64,000 nt of DNA from Moanibacter sp964542645. GTDB taxonomy: Bacteria; Verrucomicrobiota; Verrucomicrobiia; Opitutales; UBA2987. The DNA is taken from contig CAZIUG010000008.1 of assembly GCA_964542645.1 (NCBI GenBank), forward strand, positions 434,001 to 498,000. Direction: 5' to 3'. The position numbers were made by a program, and so were the translations under genes. Position 1 is the stretch's first letter. Each line of letters opens with the position of its first letter. A model generated the notes under the pieces. The model was not told the DNA's origin, ran no database searches, and saw only the letters and a program-made list of their open reading frames with translations. Positions 9,135-17,863 of this stretch are shown here, one piece after another.

Positions 9135-10373
9135 CTACTCCAACGTAAACCGAACCTGATTAAACTTCTGTGCGATATTCCTTACCCGCTTCAAAACGCT
9201 TTCCGGGTTTACCCCGTTCATTGCATCAATGATACAGTCAGCGATGGCCGGAGCATGAGCAAGGGTCATACCCTTTCGAGTCACTTCCTGTACTCCCAGT
9301 CTCAACCCAAACTTTCCCAACTCTTCGGGTGCTCCTACCGCCCCCACAATAATGCCGCATGTTTCCAGACGATCTGCTACCACCTGATCTGCTCCGAAGA
9401 CATCAGTGATAAGGTGTAACGTATGAGAGTTTGTAATTCCACAAGATTCACCTACCATCGGTAAACCCCGGACTTGTAATTCCTTCCCCAGGGCCTGGGC
9501 GTTCTCTACGATGCTACTTGCGTGCTCCTCACCACAAGCAAGCCATTCCTGAAACGTTGCCGCCAGAGCAGGAAGGCGCCCGAGATGGTGATTACTCTCC
9601 AGTAACGGTGCAATAGCAATCCCAATACGCTCAGCTAGGTTCCGGTCATTCGTTAGAACCATTCCTCCCTGCGGACCCGCCAAAGTTTTATGGGTACTTG
9701 ATACGACGATATCCGCTCCTTCTCGTAATGGATCTTGAAATCGTTTTCCCGCAATTAGACCCATAACGTGGGCAGCATCATAGATTAGAGTCGAATCCGG
9801 AGCCGAACGATCCATTTCTTCCCGGATCTCCCGCACCGGTTGGGGAAAAAGGAAGATCCCAGAACCCACCGTCACGACAGTTGGTTTATGACGACGAATA
9901 AGCTCTCTTGTCTTTTCGAGATCGATATTTGAATTGGGGCCATCCCACGGGAGGGGCTTCGCGAAAAGATCAGCCTTTAGACGAGAAGAGGCCAATTTTT
10001 TAGCATATCGATGGCCGTTCGGTGCTTCAAGCACACAGTCACCGGGACCAACGGTTGCCAAAGTTGCGGCAAGGCCGGCGATGTTCCCTGACAAGGGACG
10101 TAAATCGACGTGTTCCGCTCCGAAGAGTTCCTTTGCTAAATTCTGAGCTAAACCTTCAATCCGAGTTATGTACCGGTTTCCCTGATATTCCCTAGCCTCG
10201 GTATCAATGCCCCTGTAATTGCCGTACCGATGATTCAACTCAGCCGAATAGAGGCGATCAACTAGAGGACTCGGCATATTTTCCGATGCAATCAGATTTA
10301 AGCATGCCTCACGATACCCGCGGTGTTTTTTGATCAGGGACTCAATTTCTACTATTCTCTCCCGTAAACTCAT
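9135..10373 (-). CDS. Serine hydroxymethyltransferase-like PLP enzyme (divergent)
   Basis: 412 residues, fold type I PLP enzyme of the SHMT family. NLIASEN is at residues 26-32, the PLP-binding D199-AAH202 and the Schiff-base lysine K229 in SSTHKTLAGPQGG. It is clearly a relative of GlyA but not a typical one: the segment that in E. coli GlyA reads around KYAEGYPGKRYYGG is here RYGNYRGIDTEAREYQG, and the SGSQAN motif is replaced by SGNIAG. It may use serine/glycine with folate, or act as a folate-independent aldolase on a beta-hydroxy or alpha-methyl amino acid. The window also contains threonine aldolase and tdh-kbl, so glycine metabolism is a plausible setting. The ATG at 10373 has no clear ribosome binding site. 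Confidence 0.8.
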   Translation of the reverse strand: MSLRERIVEIESLIKKHRGYREACLNLIASENMPSPLVDRLYSAELNHRYGNYRGIDTEAREYQGNRYITRIEGLAQNLAKELFGAEHVDLRPLSGNIAGLAATLATVGPGDCVLEAPNGHRYAKKLASSRLKADLFAKPLPWDGPNSNIDLEKTRELIRRHKPTVVTVGSGIFLFPQPVREIREEMDRSAPDSTLIYDAAHVMGLIAGKRFQDPLREGADIVVSSTHKTLAGPQGGMVLTNDRNLAERIGIAIAPLLESNHHLGRLPALAATFQEWLACGEEHASSIVENAQALGKELQVRGLPMVGESCGITNSHTLHLITDVFGADQVVADRLETCGIIVGAVGAPEELGKFGLRLGVQEVTRKGMTLAHAPAIADCIIDAMNGVNPESVLKRVRNIAQKFNQVRFTLE

Positions 10374-10701
10374 AAAATCATTCTACTCCCAGAAGAATCA
10401 GTAAATCGAAACAGAAACCCACGCAGAGATTGAATCCCGAACGCGCTGCGGACCAAATCTAATCTGCTTTCTCCCCCTCGCCACAGTAAGGACCCTAAAG
10501 AAAAACCCAAAATGCAAAGAAAATGTCGCTATATGCAAACGAAAAGCCTGTATAGACTAAATGAATTCCGGTTCTCATCCGGTCTAAAATCATGGATCGT
10601 TAAAGAAAGCGCTAACCGGTCTTTTTAGATCCTCGAAATCAGCGTCTTATTAAAGGGATCTCAGCCAAAAATAGACCTCGCACGTTCTCAATCTCAGAGG
10701 C
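10374..10701. other. Upstream gap of the SHMT-like gene
   Basis: 328 bases between two minus-strand genes. I looked for a glycine riboswitch or a terminator and found neither; there is no coding frame worth reporting. The promoter of the SHMT-like gene should be here. Confidence 0.4.
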
Positions 10702-11541
10702 CTACCCCGGTTTGAAACCGGATGAATTGGGCACTAAAAAGCCGACAGCCTGCGTTCTACGCATAAAACGACGCTTGGTTGACTCCACCTCTGAGCGTCG
10801 ATGTTGAGTTGTTCTGTTGTCCCAAACAATTAGATCTCCGGGTTTCCAGCGGTGGGTCCAGACAAAATCACTTTTGGCCGTATATAATCTGAGCCAACCG
10901 ATGAGATCATCGGATGCAGACTGACTCATACCCTCGACTCGGAGCGCGTGGCCGGAGCTGAAATACATGGAGGGTAGTTGAGACTCGGGATGCGAGATAA
11001 TCAAAGGATGGATGGCCGGGTTCTCAGAAAGATACTCCTTTTTCGAATGAGAATAGATGATAGAAACTCGCGAAAGTTTCTCACGAGTAGCGCCATCGAG
11101 GGCTTTGTATGCTAACATTCCGGAGGACCATGAAGTGAGACCGCTATCATCAGGCGCTTCCTTTGCATAGAGAATAGATACGGTTCCAAGTTCGGCACGA
11201 AAAGCAAGATCAGCATGAAAGGCGACTTCACCACAGCCCAACGCTCCCACCGGTTTCCCTCCCTCAATTACATTGGAAATGATACAAATTTCGGGGAGTG
11301 CTCCAATATTTTCTAGGTTGGTAGGATGGGGTCTCGGATCACAAAGATAACGACTGAAAGATACTTGATCCTTCTCGCTAAGCGCCTGACCACGAAACAC
11401 CAACACCGAGTACTGCCAGAAGGCACGCTGGATGTTCTGAACGATGGCTTCTGAAAGAACCTTCGAGAGATCTAATCCCTCAACAAATGCACCTAGCGCA
11501 CCTCCCGTACTAGTGATCTTTAAATTGCATGAGGAGCGCAT
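10702..11541 (-). CDS. TauD/TfdA-family Fe(II)/2-oxoglutarate dioxygenase
   Basis: 279 residues from the ATG at 11541; a TTG at 11565 would add eight residues. The iron-binding H-x-D is in the FHADLAF segment, the distal histidine is in TTQHRR near the C-terminus, and the arginines in KRRFMRRTQ would bind 2-oxoglutarate. Enzymes of this family hydroxylate small organic acids, sulfonates or quaternary amines using oxygen and 2-oxoglutarate. The substrate cannot be read from sequence. It stands apart from its neighbours with long gaps on both sides, and no transporter is next to it. It is one of four iron/2-oxoglutarate-type oxygenases in the window. Confidence 0.87.
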   Translation of the reverse strand: MRSSCNLKITSTGGALGAFVEGLDLSKVLSEAIVQNIQRAFWQYSVLVFRGQALSEKDQVSFSRYLCDPRPHPTNLENIGALPEICIISNVIEGGKPVGALGCGEVAFHADLAFRAELGTVSILYAKEAPDDSGLTSWSSGMLAYKALDGATREKLSRVSIIYSHSKKEYLSENPAIHPLIISHPESQLPSMYFSSGHALRVEGMSQSASDDLIGWLRLYTAKSDFVWTHRWKPGDLIVWDNRTTQHRRSEVESTKRRFMRRTQAVGFLVPNSSGFKPG

Positions 11542-11991
11542 ACCAAAGAATGATTGGCCAAACAAACTTTCGGATTCAAGATTAACCGACTAACAACATA
11601 GAGAAAGCCTTACCCGTAGAACGTATTTGTCTATTTCTACTCTAGTGCAGCCTTTTCGGGCGACAACAAATACACATGTATTCAATCAAGTCTTCGTGAA
11701 GTTACGATAAAACTTAAATTAGTTTTATGATGTACTGGTTAACCTCTAAAGGAAATGACGAAGCAAGACATATAAGCAACTCACGTTGTTAAAACCCAAG
11801 ACTGCTTTAAATCCAGGTAGTTACCTGATAGAAGAAGAAGAAATCCAAGGACCAGAAACAGCAGCAAGTTGACAAACTTTAAAATGACGATTCGATGGTC
11901 ATTGGAAAATGGTTCTACGAAAAAACCACGAGTCCTTTTGTAACTTTGGTTGTATTGACGGACAGCATTAGAACAGCAAGCCTGGAAGAAC
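11542..11991. other. Divergent intergenic region with a doubtful small membrane frame
   Basis: 450 bases between the divergent dioxygenase and oxidoreductase genes. A minus-strand frame of 70 codons (11993-11781) starts at an ATG overlapping the plus-strand ATG of the next gene and encodes one hydrophobic stretch (about residues 41-57). It has no ribosome binding site and no recognised relatives, so I leave it as doubtful. No repeat or RNA gene was seen. Confidence 0.35.
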
Positions 11992-13143
11992 ATGAAAACC
12001 TATAAAGTAGCCATACTGGGCTGTAGAAGCCGAGGCTCAGCAGCCGCACACGCTTATCATCAACATCCACGTACCGAGGTAGTTGGTCTCTGCGACCTAC
12101 TCACGGAGCGTTTGGATACTTTGGGCGAAGAGTTAGGGGTTGAAGCGAGATACAATGATCTCGATCTGATGATCACTGAAACCAACCCTGATATAGTGGC
12201 CATACCAACCGGAACTGAATTCCATTACCCTCTCGCCATGCGGGTACTCGAACACGGGGTGCACATCGATATTGAGAAGCCCCTCTGTGTTGATCTCAAT
12301 CAAGCCGATGAAGTGCTGGCGAAAGCCAACGAAAAGAGCGTCAATATTGCTGTGCACCATCAGGGCCGAACCAGCCCTTCTATGGTGGCTGTCAAGGAGG
12401 CAGTTTCCAATGGCCTAATCGGAGAACCTATCCATATTCTAGCCAGCGGTAAGGGCTATTACGGCGGCTACGGTTTGATGAATATCGGAACCCATCTGCT
12501 CAACGGGACGATCGGAATCGCGGGCCACTGCAGTGCAGTTACTGCAGTCGCGGTTACGGCAGGACATCCTGTCGAGCCTGAGGATGTCGTTCATGCCCCT
12601 AACGGGATGGGGCCCATAGTTGGCGAACGCATTACTGCCACATTGGAGTTTGAAAACAACCTGACTGCGACTCTCCTGCAACATCGCTTTCACAAAGTCA
12701 ATCCGGGGTCGTCTCGCATAGAAATCCACGGTTCTAAGGGAAGGCTATATTGGGCTCAAAATTCTGCTTGGCACCTTCCTTCGGCTCATTTCCTACCCGA
12801 TGGAAGTTACTCTTGGAAAGCCTTACCTAAAAATCCTCCGGATTCTTTCGACCCAAAAGGGTCCGCAAATGAGCTAGATTATGCCTTTACCCACGAATAT
12901 GTCGCCGCCCTCGATGAAAACAGAGAGCATACCTGCAGTGGACCAGAAGGCTTACACGTCCTGGAGATTATGATGGGCATCTTTGAGTCAGCTGCTCACC
13001 ATCGCCGAATCGAATTACCTCAGAAAAATCGACATCACCCTCTTCTACGCTGGCGCGAAGAAGCAGGATTAGCAACCCTCCCTCCGGATGTGCCACGACC
13101 CTATGGAGAATGGTTGTCTCACGAAGATAAACGGATTACTTAG
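11992..13143 (+). CDS. Gfo/Idh/MocA-family oxidoreductase
   Basis: 383 residues. The N-terminal NAD(P)-binding Rossmann fold starts VAILGCRSRGSAAAHAY, and the family EKP motif is present at IEKPLCVDL (about residue 94). The C-terminal alpha/beta domain has HHQGRTSPSM in place of the usual VGFNRRF-type region. Members oxidise or reduce sugars, inositols and related polyols with NAD(P). A weak GGAAG sits just before the ATG. A DapA-like aldolase gene follows about 350 bases later on the same strand; together they could degrade a sugar-derived acid, which is inference only. Confidence 0.88.
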   Translation: MKTYKVAILGCRSRGSAAAHAYHQHPRTEVVGLCDLLTERLDTLGEELGVEARYNDLDLMITETNPDIVAIPTGTEFHYPLAMRVLEHGVHIDIEKPLCVDLNQADEVLAKANEKSVNIAVHHQGRTSPSMVAVKEAVSNGLIGEPIHILASGKGYYGGYGLMNIGTHLLNGTIGIAGHCSAVTAVAVTAGHPVEPEDVVHAPNGMGPIVGERITATLEFENNLTATLLQHRFHKVNPGSSRIEIHGSKGRLYWAQNSAWHLPSAHFLPDGSYSWKALPKNPPDSFDPKGSANELDYAFTHEYVAALDENREHTCSGPEGLHVLEIMMGIFESAAHHRRIELPQKNRHHPLLRWREEAGLATLPPDVPRPYGEWLSHEDKRIT

Positions 13144-13490
13144 AATATACAATATTGATAGTGTAACCGAGATCTGATTCCCCTATTGAAAGTAAGAGTG
13201 TCGTGCCTAGAAAAGATCTCACTTCCCTTTGGCGTATGCTGCTCTGTTAGCCCTCCAGAATCATCGAGAATTCGGTGCGCAACCTACAAAGAATTGCAAT
13301 CGACATCAGGTTTCTGTTTTCAGCAAACCACATTTCTAAGAGGAGAAACATTGCCCCGTTTTAATTTTAAGTTCTTCCCTATTGTTACTGCGATTAAGCT
13401 CTATTCTCCATTCAAAATCCATACCTTTCTAAACTCTTTTCCTTATCATCCTTTTTCGTACTTTCGTCCGCTGTCCCTACCTCAGTGGAT
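13144..13490. other. Gap between oxidoreductase and DapA-like genes
   Basis: 347 bases. The only long frame (13186-13494) starts with TTG and resembles nothing I know. The stretch just before the next gene is pyrimidine-rich. No hairpin terminator or repeat was seen. Confidence 0.35.
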
Positions 13491-14450
13491 ATGATCATGC
13501 CACCAGTAACCGAAGAACTCAGGAAACTGATCGTGGGTCCAATTGCTACGATACCCACGGCCTTTAACGACAACTACGAAATTGACTACGGCCTCATGGC
13601 AGCCGCTACCGAGCTCTGGATCGAGGCGGGTCTGGTCAACGGTCGGTCTGCTTTGAAAGTGGCAGCATCAATTGGCGAAGGACAATGTCTGCGGGAGGCC
13701 GAATTACCACGTCTGTTGCAGACGGTTGTTAAAGCTGCGCGCGGACGGGTGCCAGTTCTGGGAGCGATCCACCACAAAGACACAATCCGGACTATTGAGG
13801 ATGCCAAGTGTGCTGCCGATCTAGGTGCATTAGCCGTACAAATTTCTCCACCTATCTTCAACCTTCCGAACCAGGATGATCTACTTCGCTATTACGGTAC
13901 TATCTCTGAAAAAATTCAAATCGGCATTGTTGTCTACAACACTCACTGGCTAAAACACGGTGCAATCTTTCCATCGACGCTTGCCCGCATGGTTGATTTT
14001 GAACACGTCGTCGCCATCAAATGGTCCGCTCCCAATGGCATCGATTACTCGGACGTATTCTCCCTCGCAAATAGGTTTAATATTCTCGACAACGACAATG
14101 ACCCCATTCGCTGCCATATGCTGGGTGGCCATGGATACCTGATCGATGGAATTGAATCCTATCCTCCCTATTACCTCCAACTCTGGGACCTTATGATTCA
14201 GGGCAAATACGAGGAAGCTAAAGGCGAATGGAAGCGATTCATTAAACCCTTTGATCCATTCTTCGAAAAAGTGGTTGGCCGGTCCGGTAGCGACGCAAAG
14301 GTTGCCAAAGGAATGACTAAGATTATGGGTATGGACTTGGGGCCACCCCGACCCCCTTCAGTCGCTATGAACGAAGAAGAGCTGGCCCAATTATGCGCTA
14401 TGATGGCCAATTGGGACTGGCCAGTTCGTTACCCCCTGGGATCCGTCTGA
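13491..14450 (+). CDS. Dihydrodipicolinate synthase/N-acetylneuraminate lyase-family aldolase
   Basis: 319 residues from the ATG at 13491; an upstream GTG (13485) and a second ATG (13497) are alternatives. The class I aldolase features are a GEG-type pyruvate carboxylate loop (SIGEGQC near residue 62), the catalytic tyrosine in IVVYNTHW near 151, and the Schiff-base lysine in VVAIKWSAPNG near 178. The DapA superfamily condenses or cleaves 2-keto acids such as pyruvate with an aldehyde. Sequence divergence and the neighbouring Gfo/Idh/MocA gene argue for a catabolic 2-keto-3-deoxy acid aldolase or dehydratase rather than lysine biosynthesis. The true substrate is unknown. Confidence 0.82.
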   Translation: MIMPPVTEELRKLIVGPIATIPTAFNDNYEIDYGLMAAATELWIEAGLVNGRSALKVAASIGEGQCLREAELPRLLQTVVKAARGRVPVLGAIHHKDTIRTIEDAKCAADLGALAVQISPPIFNLPNQDDLLRYYGTISEKIQIGIVVYNTHWLKHGAIFPSTLARMVDFEHVVAIKWSAPNGIDYSDVFSLANRFNILDNDNDPIRCHMLGGHGYLIDGIESYPPYYLQLWDLMIQGKYEEAKGEWKRFIKPFDPFFEKVVGRSGSDAKVAKGMTKIMGMDLGPPRPPSVAMNEEELAQLCAMMANWDWPVRYPLGSV

Positions 14451-14604
14451 GCTGGGAACATCACCCTGAAGTTTTATAACAAAATCGATTATCTTCGCTC
14501 TCGATTTATTCGGCCTACGATGAGATTGTCGGATACCCGAAAAACATGCATTCAGAAACCGTATTTGCCTGGGGATCTTACTCGGCAAGAATATTAATAG
14601 AATA

Positions 14605-15021
14605 ATGGACAATGTAGATCTAACTGATGTAATCCGATCAAGTCGGGTAATCGTTCGAAGTGAACGATACGCTTACCTAAAAACTCAGACTGAACCGGCG
14701 TCCACGCGACATTTTTTAATCACTCGGGATAAGGACGAGATTACTATCGTCACTGAGGAAGCAAATGTTCTTCAAACATCTTTCGAAAAAGAGGTTGGAT
14801 GGTTTAATTTAATTGAAGTACGAGTCTCGCAGCCATTTGTCGCAAAAGGCTTTATTTCGCGTATTACTCAGGCTATCTCAGAACGGGATCTGAACGTTCT
14901 TGTAGTATCTACTTTCTCCAAGGACTATTTTCTCGTACGAGAAGAATGTATAAATACGGCCATATCCGCACTCCGAGAACTCGGGTTTCCCTTATCAAGG
15001 GAAGAATCGGAAAAACCATGA
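14605..15021 (+). CDS. ACT-domain protein (COG3602/CASTOR-like)
   Basis: 138 residues. The C-terminal half (about 70-130) is an ACT domain with the pattern IEVRVSQPFVAKGFISRI and NVLVVSTFSKDYFLV, as in small two-ACT proteins thought to bind amino acids. No enzymatic domain is attached, so a sensory or regulatory role is likely. The ATG at 14605 follows an A/T-rich stretch without a clear ribosome binding site. It lies between the DapA-like gene and the large membrane operon, all on the plus strand, but gaps of about 155 and 170 bases make cotranscription uncertain. Confidence 0.75.
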   Translation: MDNVDLTDVIRSSRVIVRSERYAYLKTQTEPASTRHFLITRDKDEITIVTEEANVLQTSFEKEVGWFNLIEVRVSQPFVAKGFISRITQAISERDLNVLVVSTFSKDYFLVREECINTAISALRELGFPLSREESEKP

Positions 15022-15049
15022 GGTCCCAAAAGAATTAACCCTTTAAGTT

Positions 15050-15172
15050 TGTATCGAAATTCCCGCTCACTCTTATCTGCCCTCGGACCTCATGCCTCAC
15101 ATTCCCCCACCTCCTGCTCCTCTATTTCTATCTCTATCCCTTGCCTTTCCCCTTGCCGAGAAGGGAGCAGCG
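15050..15172 (+). promoter_or_regulatory. C-rich, G-poor leader before the large membrane genes
   Basis: The stretch is strikingly pyrimidine-rich. In the 60 bases from 15061 I count 31 C and 6 G, and the following 30 bases are almost all C and T. Such C-over-G bubbles are typical of Rho utilisation sites, so Rho-dependent attenuation ahead of the 862-residue gene is possible. This is inference from composition only. Confidence 0.35.
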
Positions 15173-15189
15173 ACCATTAATTGTTAAAA

Positions 15190-17778
15190 ATGGCAAAGGA
15201 AATCCCGTTCCGTCGCGCCCTAACTGTTCGCTCCTTTGGAGCGAGCCTCTTTGCGATGGTAATGATGGGGGGGATAATCCATTTCGGAGGATCCATTGAA
15301 GGAGCATTTCTCTTTGTCGGAGAAGAGGCGATGCCTATCCCCGCTCTCTGGATGTGCATTGCTTTCACCTTAGTATCCGGACTTGTCTTCTTAGCCACGC
15401 GAAAGCGCCTTTTTACACGGGCTGAGATGTTTTTTATCCTTTTTTCGTGTCTGATCGCTTCGCCACTCGTAAACGCTGGCTTCTGGCGTTATATGCTCGG
15501 TCGTCTATCAACCGTTCCGAAGTCAGCAGATTTCGAAAAAATTGATGCCCTGAATGAAAAACTCTGGGCTCACGGACCCAATATTACGCAAGGATTACTC
15601 GAATCATCATCGGTTGAAAAGTTCGAAGCACAGGGCAATTTTTCGATAGACCAGGCTGAAATCAAGGAAGGAGTCTGGGCAAATATCCCAACTCTAGAAA
15701 ACCCCGATCTCGATGACTTTTCATCCTTTGAAATACTACTTCCCTTAAAGCGCGACGGGAAATGGCAGATTACCCCGGGGCAACCTTATATTCTTAGTGT
15801 TCTTATACGAACCCAAAACGTTGATGCTACTTCAACTTATTTTTGCCGTGTCTTTCCGGACGACCAAGAGCGGTTCCTTGAGGAAGCATTTTTGGGCTCC
15901 GGAAATACGCCAAAGACTTACCTTCAAAAGACCGGCTTTCAACGATTTGGGACTTACGGTCTTGTTGTGCCTTTCGAAACCGAAGAAAAAATCCGACTCC
16001 AATTTGGATTGTCAGGAAGAGGTAAAGCAGTCTTCCGCGATCTCCAAATAATGAACGTCGCGGCTGTAAATGATGCCTACGGGGGAACAGAAGCCATTAC
16101 TGAGGCCGAGTATGCTCAATTGCCGGCCTCTCATCGCATCGGGAAAAGAGTTCGACCCGACAAACTTCTAAGCTTTTCGGGAATTCGATTTCTCCTGTCT
16201 GCTTATGTTCCACTAAAGCAATGGGTAGGACCATTCTGTGCTTGGGGATCTCTACTTTTTTGTCTAATTGCCGCAAGCTTTGCCTTCTCCGTCATCATGC
16301 GTCGCCAATGGGTTGACCGAGAGCGCTTTCTCCTCCCCTTAATGCAGATACCGCGCTTTCTCATTGGCTTTGATGGAGAAGGTGATGAATCCAAGGCCTT
16401 TCCTCCGATTTGGAAGAACTGGGTGATGTGGGCTACCTTTGCCCCTGTACTTATTTGGTGTCTTTTACGGGGCTACGCCTATCTCGATCCTTCATTCCCC
16501 AATTTAAGCATTAATCTTAGCCTTAAAGCTTATTTCACCGATCCCGCCATGGCAGAGATGATGAGAGGAGTAAACTTAACAGCTCCAGCCTTCTTCCTAG
16601 GTCTGGCCCTCTTTATGGACCTGAATATCACCATGAGTCTGGTCCTAGGTTACTTTCTCTTCCGATCACAGTACTGGTTTGGTGAGGCCTACGGTTGGAA
16701 CGTCAACGCGGGCTACCCATGGTTCAACGAACAGATCGCAGGTAACTTCATAACCTATGCGATACTCATTCTCATTCTCTCACATAGACATATTGGGGGG
16801 GTTCTGAAGGAAGCAATTCGTGGCATCAAACAACCGGATGAAGTTTTTTCTTCCCGTACAGCTGTACTTATTATCATAGCTAGCTTTGCTGGTGTAGCTC
16901 TCTGGTCACGGTGGATGGATATAAAGCTTCAGGGTCTTTTGACCTATTTTGCCTTTCTCTTTGCCATCACCATTGTCACCATAAAACTGAGGGCAGAATG
17001 CGGAGTCGTACATGGGTTCGCCTATCCAATCCGATTCTGGTTCATGGTGCCTATCATTGGAGGTGCCGCCTTTCTCGGGCCACAAGGATCAATCATATGG
17101 TTGATCTTTTCTATTACCATTGGAGTCCGGGCCTTTTTTAATGTTCCCGGCCTCCAGTTCGAGATGCTGGAATCGGGGCGACGCTTAAAGGTTCGCCCTC
17201 GGCACATCTTATACACTGGTTTGATGGGGCTTTTTGGCGGTTTAGTGGTCGGGGGTTGGATGTACCTAATTGGCCTGTACGGTACAGGTGCTAACTATTA
17301 TGGAGACATGAACAGCTATGACCTTGAGATTGAAAATTTCGGAGAGTTCGTCGGCTGGCATGCGAAGGCCACGGAAGATTTTCTTGAAACAGATGAAGGA
17401 TCACAAGTAGAGCGGGGATTAGGTGGCCCCACATGGGCACTAATTGTCTCTGGAGGAGGGACTGCCTTAGTGACTTTGCTCAGACAAGCCTTTGCCGGAT
17501 TCTGGTTTCATCCAATTGGTTTCATCCTTGCACCCTCAGTAATGATGCAGCAGACTTGGGGAGCTATATTTTTGGCCTTTCTAATCAGATTCCTCGTTTT
17601 AAAGCTGGGTAGTGCTCAAATGGTCAGAGAAAAGCTGTATCCTGCAGCTATTGGAATTCTTCTTGGAAGTGTAACGGCTCATGCGGGGTTCTTTATAGTA
17701 AATGCTTGGCTCTATCACTACCAACCCGGCACTTGGGGGATCCCTTTGCTTTTCGGGCCCGCTCCTACTGGAAGTTGA
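15190..17778 (+). CDS. Large polytopic membrane protein, DUF6785/DUF6784-like
   Basis: 862 residues from the ATG at 15190 (a TTG at 15181 is the alternative). Three hydrophobic segments lie within residues 10-95. A soluble region of about 240 residues follows (100-340), whose second half looks like a beta-rich sandwich (GQPYILSVLIRT to FRDLQIMNV). At least ten further membrane segments come between residue 345 and the end. The overall plan resembles the DUF6785/DUF6784 proteins found mainly in Planctomycetes and Verrucomicrobia, whose function is unknown to me. The gene is followed after 85 bases by the giant FtsX-like gene on the same strand, which suggests a joint envelope function. It has no transporter signature I can name. 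Confidence 0.75.
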   Translation: MAKEIPFRRALTVRSFGASLFAMVMMGGIIHFGGSIEGAFLFVGEEAMPIPALWMCIAFTLVSGLVFLATRKRLFTRAEMFFILFSCLIASPLVNAGFWRYMLGRLSTVPKSADFEKIDALNEKLWAHGPNITQGLLESSSVEKFEAQGNFSIDQAEIKEGVWANIPTLENPDLDDFSSFEILLPLKRDGKWQITPGQPYILSVLIRTQNVDATSTYFCRVFPDDQERFLEEAFLGSGNTPKTYLQKTGFQRFGTYGLVVPFETEEKIRLQFGLSGRGKAVFRDLQIMNVAAVNDAYGGTEAITEAEYAQLPASHRIGKRVRPDKLLSFSGIRFLLSAYVPLKQWVGPFCAWGSLLFCLIAASFAFSVIMRRQWVDRERFLLPLMQIPRFLIGFDGEGDESKAFPPIWKNWVMWATFAPVLIWCLLRGYAYLDPSFPNLSINLSLKAYFTDPAMAEMMRGVNLTAPAFFLGLALFMDLNITMSLVLGYFLFRSQYWFGEAYGWNVNAGYPWFNEQIAGNFITYAILILILSHRHIGGVLKEAIRGIKQPDEVFSSRTAVLIIIASFAGVALWSRWMDIKLQGLLTYFAFLFAITIVTIKLRAECGVVHGFAYPIRFWFMVPIIGGAAFLGPQGSIIWLIFSITIGVRAFFNVPGLQFEMLESGRRLKVRPRHILYTGLMGLFGGLVVGGWMYLIGLYGTGANYYGDMNSYDLEIENFGEFVGWHAKATEDFLETDEGSQVERGLGGPTWALIVSGGGTALVTLLRQAFAGFWFHPIGFILAPSVMMQQTWGAIFLAFLIRFLVLKLGSAQMVREKLYPAAIGILLGSVTAHAGFFIVNAWLYHYQPGTWGIPLLFGPAPTGS

Positions 17779-17863
17779 GAGGAAGTTCAACCGAAGAAAC
17801 CTGATGATTGTTACCCAAGAAGTATCTGCCACCGATAGCTCGCTACCGAGGTAAAACTAGTCC

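Noticed and set aside
10374..10560. Glycine riboswitch ahead of the SHMT-like gene
   Set aside because: The conserved core and paired stems of a glycine aptamer could not be found.
11781..11993. 70-codon minus-strand frame with one hydrophobic segment
   Set aside because: Its ATG only exists because it overlaps the oxidoreductase ATG on the other strand; no ribosome binding site or family.
13186..13494. 102-codon plus-strand frame before the DapA-like gene
   Set aside because: TTG start, biased composition, no recognisable features.
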